This document shows positions 20,001-29,000 of a stretch of DNA of 64,000 bases, in pieces; within the stretch, counting starts at the first letter, position 1; the number at the start of each line of letters is the position of its first letter. The notes beneath the pieces are model-generated. The model saw nothing but the letters and a program-made list of their open reading frames with translations, did no database searches and was not told the origin of the DNA. The stretch is from Arion vulgaris (lineage: Eukaryota > Mollusca > Gastropoda > Stylommatophora > Arionidae). The DNA lies in contig CM036759.1 in NCBI GenBank assembly GCA_020796225.1, positions 63,830,590 through 63,894,589 of the forward strand, given 5' to 3'. Made by a program: the position numbers and the translations under genes.

Positions 20001-23000
20001 TAACATTTGCTATATAGAGCTGTATATACTCTGTATAACATTTGCTATATAGAGCTGTATATACTCTGTATAACATTTGCTATATAGAGCTGTATATACT
20101 CTGTATAACATTTGCTATATAGAGCTGTATATACTCTGTATAACTACTATAAATAAGTGAGGCTGTTGTCATCATCGCGATGGACTGCTATTATTATATA
20201 GGCTTATATTTTGGTCGGTCCAGCTTTCTCGCTAGAACAATGGCAGCAAAAAATCGGTCCTATCGTTTGAAGAAGGTTGATAATTGACATATTGTTATAT
20301 TGTAATCTGTATATTTTCAGCCCAGACACCTGGGCAGATGAGGTGGTTGAAAGCCAGAGTCAGAAAATGAGAAATCTGTCTGTGAGTGAATCAAGGAGAA
20401 GACATGATGACATGGAGAAACATCTGAAAGAAGCTGAGGTTATATGAACTGACTTGATTTTGATTTATTCCTCTCTGTTCCTTCTTCCTTACAATCGCTA
20501 TTTTGACGCATTCTTATGATGAAGTTGACTGTTGTCTGGAGCTCATCTCTGGTGTCATATAGTTTTGAATGTAGTGTTGTAGGGCCAGCATCCTTTTCTG
20601 AGGACATACATGGGACAGTCTTGCAGGACATGTTCTGCGATTTTATCAACAGTACCACATAGACACAGAGGGGAAGGAGACAATCATAGTCTGTGTCTGT
20701 TATGCCCTGTCCTGAGTCTGAAGACGATGGTCTATCCTTGTCTGTCAAGTGTGTGGTAGTCATCGTTGGATAGTTTGACAATCTCCTCCCTTTTTTGTAA
20801 GTTTGTCTGCCTTCTCGTTACCTAAGACTCCACAGTGTGATGGTACCCACTGGAGTGTAACTCTCTTGTTAGCAGAAATCTTGCTGTGCTCTTTACTCAG
20901 GGGTGGAAGTTTACTCTGGAGGGCTCGAAAAACGGCTCTCTGTTCCCCATGGAGCATAGCACTTCAACAATTGTTCTCCCCATTTCCTGGTCTCTGGCCA
21001 TTTTTTGATCCCAGATAGTTTTCACTATCCCAGGATAGTCCAGCATCCTTCAGTTTCTCAAGTAGACTCCATCTCCAGGTCTGTTTAGGACATCCCCTTT
21101 TTCGTTTTCTGCAGTTGAAAAGTGTCGTCAGTGCTTCAGATTACTTGAGTGTTTGGTTGCTATGCGTCATCTGTCCTGCTAGGAGTCCTAGTTTGTCTGA
21201 GTTTCAAATTATTTGTATTAAACTCGTATTTAGTTTCTGTAACTGGGGCTTTTTAAATGAATGGGTAGTTAGCTCATTGTACAACCCCCCAGCCTCGAAA
21301 CAAGGAGGCCATAGTTAGTCTGACCACTAACCCATGTGATGCTGGAACTCGAAGGAGCAAAAATAGTAACACTGACCTACAAGGCATGTTGTAAGAGGCG
21401 ACTAAGGTAGGAGTCTAGGAAGCTACCTAGTAAATAAAAAGCATCACAGAAGTCAGATGTGCTGGCCTTTTTTGTAGACGTATAACTGGCACAATGTGCA
21501 ATCGCTCTTAGGCTCAGATTACATACAAATCACAAAGAGTGGTAAAACAAGTGGTTGATATGGAGCGTTCGAATAAGAAAAAGTCTGACTGTTCTCCTTT
21601 GACCTGACCGACTTGGGTAACCCAGTAAAGAACAATGGGCTATTGGCATTATCATTTTTTATACACACTTTTATTCTTGGTTGACTTATATTTTGTGTGA
21701 TTCTTGCATTTTCAGGCTCAGTTGGTGAGCATGAGTGGCCTTCTAGAGCAGCGAGAGAAAATGATGAAAGGTTTGTCTTGTTTAGTTTAATTTGTGCAGT
21801 CTTTACTGCCTGTGTAATACCACTTTTGCAGGAGGATGTAGGACAGGGGTACATAAGCCTCCGAAATTGAATGACCACATGGCTAGTGCAGTCACCACGA
21901 AACTACAGGTTAGGATTTTTCATATGCACCCGACAAAAAAAACTCCTTGACCTTATCGGGGATTGAACCTGGGTCTGGGGTCAAAGGCTCATGAGGTCAT
22001 GGTGGTAACATGAGCCAGGGTTAGCGAGGGCGCGCGCTAACCAAGACCCTGCCCCCAACCTCCACGCGGTGACCCTGAAACAGACTCTGGTTCCGGTCTG
22101 GCTAAGAGGGGCAGGGATCGGGAGAGAAAACTACTGGTAGTGGTAGCAGTGCAATTACGGAAATACAATAAAGATACATACAGGCAAAACGCACAAATCT
22201 CCTGACCGATGTCCAACAAGATATTGCCAAAGTCCCTGAACGCAAAGAAACAGCAACGAAACGTCTCAAACATGGATGAGAGGTGCATCCAGTGACCAAA
22301 CGTATGCCCACGTAGGGCAAAGCTCAAAGCCCTGAGGAGGGGGCAAACATTGCCAGCCCGTCGGCAAGAACAAATAAGACAGGACCGAAACGAATAAAAG
22401 TCTACCCTCGTGTTGGTGCGAGAGAAGATTGCAGCTGACCCCGCATCGGTAGCCTGGTGCAGATACATGTACTGGGCAAGGTTTGCCGAGCGCAAAAGAA
22501 CAAGTTGCGTTTAGTGCATAACGAAACTACCCGCCCTAGGAAAACCGTGCAAGGTACTGTGCGACTAAAAATTAACATCCCCGGAAGAACTGAGGTTGGT
22601 GATGCCAAACGGAACTGCCAGCCTTGGGGCAACTGGGCAAGGTTCGATTGCAGTCGTAACTAACATCCCCGGAATAACTGGGGCGGGTGATGGCGAGCGC
22701 AAAATCCTCAGTTACGCTTATAGTGCCCACTGAAACGACCTTCTACATTGCTTGTACTCGGCCCCATGCCAATGCTTTCGAGGTTAATTGCAAATTGCCA
22801 CGTACCAATGCGCGTCTAGAAAAGGCTGAGAATGTTCCTTCTCCGGACCAAACTCAAAAAATGTACGGTAAAGCAAGGCCGACAATGTACGGATCAGACA
22901 GGAAGTTCGGGTCTGAACATTGGCGAAGGCCGATACTTTACACAGTGTTTTATACGAGTAAGACGCCGTACGAGGATAAGCTTACAAGCCCGAGAAATAT

Positions 23001-26000
23001 TTCTCAGTCAGAACGGGCATAAATAGCGTAACTCACTGTCCTGGCGTAGATCACAAAGCCCAAAAATGCGGCAAAGGTGATCGAACCCTAGGGAAAGCTC
23101 ACCCTAGTAAATCAAAAGCTGGCTGAAACGAACACCCCACCGAAGGATAAGCAACTGAGCTCAAATAGGTGCTGAAGGCTGGTGCACGTACATCACGTTC
23201 TGATGTGTGGCTGTTTATATATCACAATGAGAATGATTAAAACAGACCTAGAACGATCGAAGAGGAGAGGAGGAACCTGGGTCTCATCCGTGTGCTGTCG
23301 GGGCCTGTAGGAGAGCAAATCAAAAGAAATACAAAAGTATTGTATTTCACTTTAACCTTGTAGTACAAACCTTGTTGTATATATTAGCCTACTATATTGC
23401 TCAGGATAGAGCTGTGTGGTGAAATTGCTTGCTGGCCCTATGTAACATATAGCGGTACGAGAAGAATATAATAATATGGTGCAATTACAATAATGTATTT
23501 TTTAACACCTGTAACCATGGAAGCAGTTATTATATCAGACTGATGTGACACAGAATGTAAAAAAATCAGGATAAAAATAAATTTCTGTCAGCAACATTTT
23601 CTTTAACAAACTACAGATTGATTGATGAATTGATTGATAGGACCATCATAATTGTACTTTGGTGAATAACCATGAGTGCTCTGATCTCTTTCTTACACAG
23701 GAAGATCTCAGCGACAGTGTACAAACTCCATAGTACCAGCGAGGGTCCCCGGTGTAATTTTGAAGATGGTGAAAATTTTGTTTGTCTTTTATTTTTCATG
23801 AATTTTGTCAGGACAGCAGCTTTGCATCAACTCTTATTGAATTTCAACAACCAAGGGTTCTTTTACGTGCTCAACTTGAACACAGAAGGTACGTTTTATC
23901 AAGTCTCCAAAAGAACTAGAAACTCGATCTCACCTACACTGAGATCAGAGATCTCTGGAAAAATATCCTGACGGCTCTATGAGGGAGCGAACTGAGTTCC
24001 TTTAGAATGAGAGGAGAGCACCTAACCCATACGCCACAAAATAAAATGTTTGAAAACTTGCAAAGAGATATTTTCCAGAATTTGATGGTTACTGCTGTCT
24101 TAGTAAATCAAATTTTATGAAATATCCGTTTCTGTGCGAAGAAGCATTTGAGCAGATTTCTCTTATTTTTATTTGGAATGGAGATCTGATGAAAGTCTTG
24201 CTCATACATTTTTATCTACATCAACAGAAGCTGCTGATGAAGCTGAGAAGAAAACAACAGAATTGGAACAGAAATTGTAAGTTGTAAACTTTGGAATTTA
24301 TTTTTTGTAGAGATATCATTTTAACATTATCAATTGAGGTCAGAATGAAAGTTATTCAGAGCTACATAGAACCAATACTGACATACAGATGCAAGCCATG
24401 GATAATAAACAAACAGATGAAAAAATATGGAGGTCACAGACATGTGGTTTTACAGGAAGAATGATGAGAATCCCATGGACTACTAAAATGACGAATGTAG
24501 CGGTGTTGAATGAAGTCAAGACACAGAGAAAACTTAGTATCAATATAAGAAAGAGGCAGTTATCATTTTTCGGACATGTGATGAGAATGCTGAAAATTCC
24601 ATGTACATCGAAGAAAACAAATGAGGAGGTTTTAAATCAGGCCTGCATGCAAAGAAACCTTATCAAAAGAATACGAATCCGACAATCAAGGTTCTTCGGC
24701 AAATCATGTGAAGAGTAGGTTTAGAACATTTGGTAACAACAGGTAATATTCAGGAAAGGAGAGATCGCGAAAGACAGAGGGAGAAGATGCTGGATGACCT
24801 GACATCATGGTTCGACACAAGATCAACTCCAGAACTGATTACATGCACCAAGCAGAGAAAGTTGTGGAGAGACATGATCGCATACGCCGGCAGGCATAGC
24901 ACTTGACTGATGAGAAAGGGAGGTGAACACATTGTGACATGACAGCCGGTAAGAAAAATCAAAGACAGAGAGAGAATATTTTGGACAGTCCGACTTCATG
25001 GCACGGAAGAACATCAACATCTGAGATGATAGCAAACACCAGAGGAAGACGGAGAGATAAAATTTTGGACAGCCTGACTTCATGGCATGGAAGAACATCA
25101 ACATTTAAAATGATAGCAAACACCAGAGACAGAGATTTGTGGAGATCCATGATCACCTATGCCAGCCGGGATGGCACCTGATGATGAATTATTTTATGTT
25201 TTTTTTGCCTTTGATTTTAACTATTGTCATAGGCTGTTCTATGACTTCTTTTGTAAGTTTTAGTTGATGTGATCTTTGTGGCTTTATAAAATAAATATGA
25301 TGGAATGTGCAGGCAGTGGACTGAATTACTACAAGCGTCAACAATTCACAGAATTACATTCATCTTTGTTCCTGGGCACATAGATGGTTTTGAGAGAGCA
25401 GATAGGCTGGCTGGCTTTGCCTCCATATATGGGGGCCCGCCAATGGATAGAGCTGACATTCTGAACGCCCTCATAGAGCTTGGCCACAAAGAGGATTTTC
25501 ATTTAAATCAATCCTCACCAACTGCTAGATTGCAAGGATTTGGATTGAAGATTGGAGTGATCAGAACAACACAACAGGTATATGAGTAGGCTCATCAATC
25601 AACAATGAACTAGTATGGTTAGTCAGTCGCTAGACGCTGTTAAAGATATTGCTAAGAAAATCAGAGCACCTATGAACATGTCCGGAGTGCAATGAAGATA
25701 TTTCAAACTGAAAATGAATATGAGTAGATTGGAACAAGTTGTCACTCTGTTCCTCAGAGCAGTACATAATTGACTGCAGCCACATATGAACACAATTCAA
25801 GATTGACAATTCTGCCATGTAGATAGGTAACACCAGACTGCAGAGTACATACTTCAAGACTGCCTCAAATAAGATATATTGGAGCAAACTCGCTGACCTA
25901 GTAAAACAACACTAAAAATAAAACTGCACAGACCTCTGTTCAACCCTCTTTGTCTACATTGTTGCCGAAGTATATATATGATTCTACCAGTCTATAGTCA

Positions 26001-29000
26001 GTAAGAGCAAACTTATCATATATACAACTAACTAATAATGAACAGACAAGCTTGTGTCCATGCAGGAAAGATAAACAACCAGTGGAACACATCCTTCAAA
26101 ATTTGAGCAGAGTGGTAAAGTGGTCGTCCAAAACCGTTCTGAATGAGAAGCTATATAGTGATATGACGAAACACGTAAAAAATAGTACTTTTGGTCGAAA
26201 TGTCGCTGCATATTGTTTAGTACTTTGTAAAACTGCAGTACCTTGTTTTTATGTGTTTTGTCATTGTTACATAGTTTTACTGCAGTCTAGATAATAGTGA
26301 CATGAGAGGCCTGATACAAACCACAAAATTTATGGGAAAAATCAAATGAGAGCAAACTCATAAAAAGATAGTATACGTTTTAAAAATACCATTACAAATC
26401 TATATATTAGCCTACTATAAACAAATCTATATCAATCAAGTGCCATGCCTGGCGGCGTAGGCGATCATGTCTCTCCACAACTCTCTTTGCTTGGTGCATG
26501 TAATAGTTCTGACATCGATATTTTGTCGAACCATGATGTCAGGCCATCCAACAACTTCTCCCTCTGTCTTCCACGATCTCTCCTTCCCTGAATTTTACCT
26601 GTAGTCACCAAATGTTCTAAACCTTCTCTTCGCTTTATATGCCCGAAGAACCTTGATTGTCGGATTCTTATTCTTTTGATAAGGTTTCTTTGTGTGCAGA
26701 CCTGATTTAAAACCTCCACGTTTTCTCTATACAAATCTATATACATATCTTAAATGTTTTTATTATCATTGCAGACTTAATCAAGATGGTCACTTGATAG
26801 AACATGGCATAGATCCAGGTAATTTGAAATTATGTAACAGAAATATATGATCAATGTTATAATAAGCAAACAGTCTGAATGACAAAATTGTAACATTACA
26901 TTACTGAAAATTATGTTTGATATTTGACAAAAAATACGGAACAACCTCACCCTGTCATAAAGGTTACAAAGTAGTAAATGCTCTTGGCGTAGATCCAAGC
27001 CTAAATATATGGCGTTAAACAGATCATTAAAGATAAATGTACGCGCGATGTCTGGAAAATGTTTGACTGTCGGCATAACAGACTCAAATATTTCTGAAGA
27101 CTGAAAACTTCAGTTTCGGATGCACTCGTCTTTACACTGGTAGGGGCTTAACTGGGGCGCAACATTCTAATCATTCTTGGCAAAGACTGTATTTATCACA
27201 ATAAGAATCGCCTGAGTGGTTACCGGGCCCAAATTTGGGGTGTAAAGAATAGAACCACTGTTACCTGCCATGCATGTCGTAAGAGGCGACTAAGGAGGTT
27301 TGGCTGAAATCGAATGCATGTGTCCTAAACGTGTAGAAGTCTATGCGTTTAGGGGCCTACTAAACCAATGTGCAACGTATACACGTTCTTGGCAAAGATC
27401 AAACATCACAAAGAGTGATTAAAATTGATCAAGAACGCAAAGAAGAAGAAGAAAATAAGAATGATCAAAATGGTCGAGAAGAACGAACGAAACAAACAAA
27501 AAATGTCCAGAGTGCAATGAAGATATTCCAAACTGAAACCATACTTAATTTTTACATGTTTCGTCTGTGTTATTTCTGGTAAAAATAAGAAATTAGCAAC
27601 ATCTTATTTTTACTTCCTCTTCAGCTTTCAACTCCCAACGGAACACAGGTTTGTTTTGATCTCCTTTGACTTTCACATATTACTCAATGCAATAAAGTTT
27701 CCTCTTGCTTTTTGTATTCTTATCTTGACATCTTTGTTTGTTCCCCTTCTATGTCGCCTTAGTTTTGCTAATCTAATTTAAAATCATGTTTTTTGTTTTG
27801 TTTACATTTGATCAGTGACAGGCGAACGAATTACTTCTGATGAGGTCGGAGAGAGAAAGGTGGAGTCTAACAAGAAGTTTACAAAGGTAAGTTTTTATTA
27901 GAAATGTTTAAGAAGAATCCTGCAATTTCTGGCCAAATACGATAGCAATTGAAGCGTTCTAAAAACAAACAAACTGTGCATCATCTGAAACCATCATTAA
28001 AAGAAGAGAGCCGCAGTAGCGTAGTTGTTAGTTTCTTGTTCTAATGGTCTGGGTTCAATTTCACAGTGCGCATGGAATATTTTTCAGACTGTAACAGCTC
28101 TCAGGTCATCCCAGCCTTAATTGGTTACCAGGAAAGCGCTGGGAAGTAAAAGTGGCCGGCATGATGTTGACCACATCATCCATCGTGTGCTAACGGTCAA
28201 TGAAAAATCCGGGACTAACAACATATTACCCAATATACCTCAAGGTATGAAAAAGGGGTCCTTTACTGACTTTTTTTTACTTATTAAAAGAGGAAGGTGG
28301 ATTGGGCATGTATGTTGTATGCAAGTATCTGCATCGGCTAGGACAGCTTTACGATAGACATCGGATGGGAAAGAAAAAATGGACGTACGAAGGAAACCTG
28401 GAGAAGAGCTGTGAAAGACTTTTGAAAGACTGTGGCCTGACTTGGGAAACAACTAATAGAAAGGCAGTAAAATGACAACAATGGAAATTATTTGTAGAAG
28501 CCTTATGTTATAAATTGGACACAAAGATGAGATATATTAAAAAAAACTATTGTTACTGCCTGTAATACCACTATTTAGGGTGGTGTAGGACAGGGGAGAC
28601 ATGAGCCTGAGGAATTTATTGGCTGCATGGCTAGTGCAGTTGCAGCGAAACTGTTCAGGTTAGGATTTTTCTTTCATGCCCCAACAGAAAAAATCCTTGG
28701 CCGTATCGTAGATTGAACACTGGTCTCCTGCATGGGAGCCTCGCTCTAATCCAGACGCTCATCCTGTTTGGCCTCACAGTGTCAGGATAAGAAGAGATTT
28801 CTAGAACACGCTTTGTGTGCGCTTCATAGTGTTTTTCACCATCTCTGTTATTTCTGAGGTCCACATTTTGCGTGGATGATGAATTGAAAAACTAATACAA
28901 ATATTGGTGATATGTTTTCAGACCCGTTTTCTATTGGGGAACAAAAGGAATAAGAAAGAGATACCATATATAAGAGCACCCTATGATGTCAATTTTAACC

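Noticed and set aside
22687..23022. 111-codon frame in the GC-rich segment
   Set aside because: No recognisable domain, and not conserved as a frame in the diverged copy at 47030; kept only as a remark under D3.
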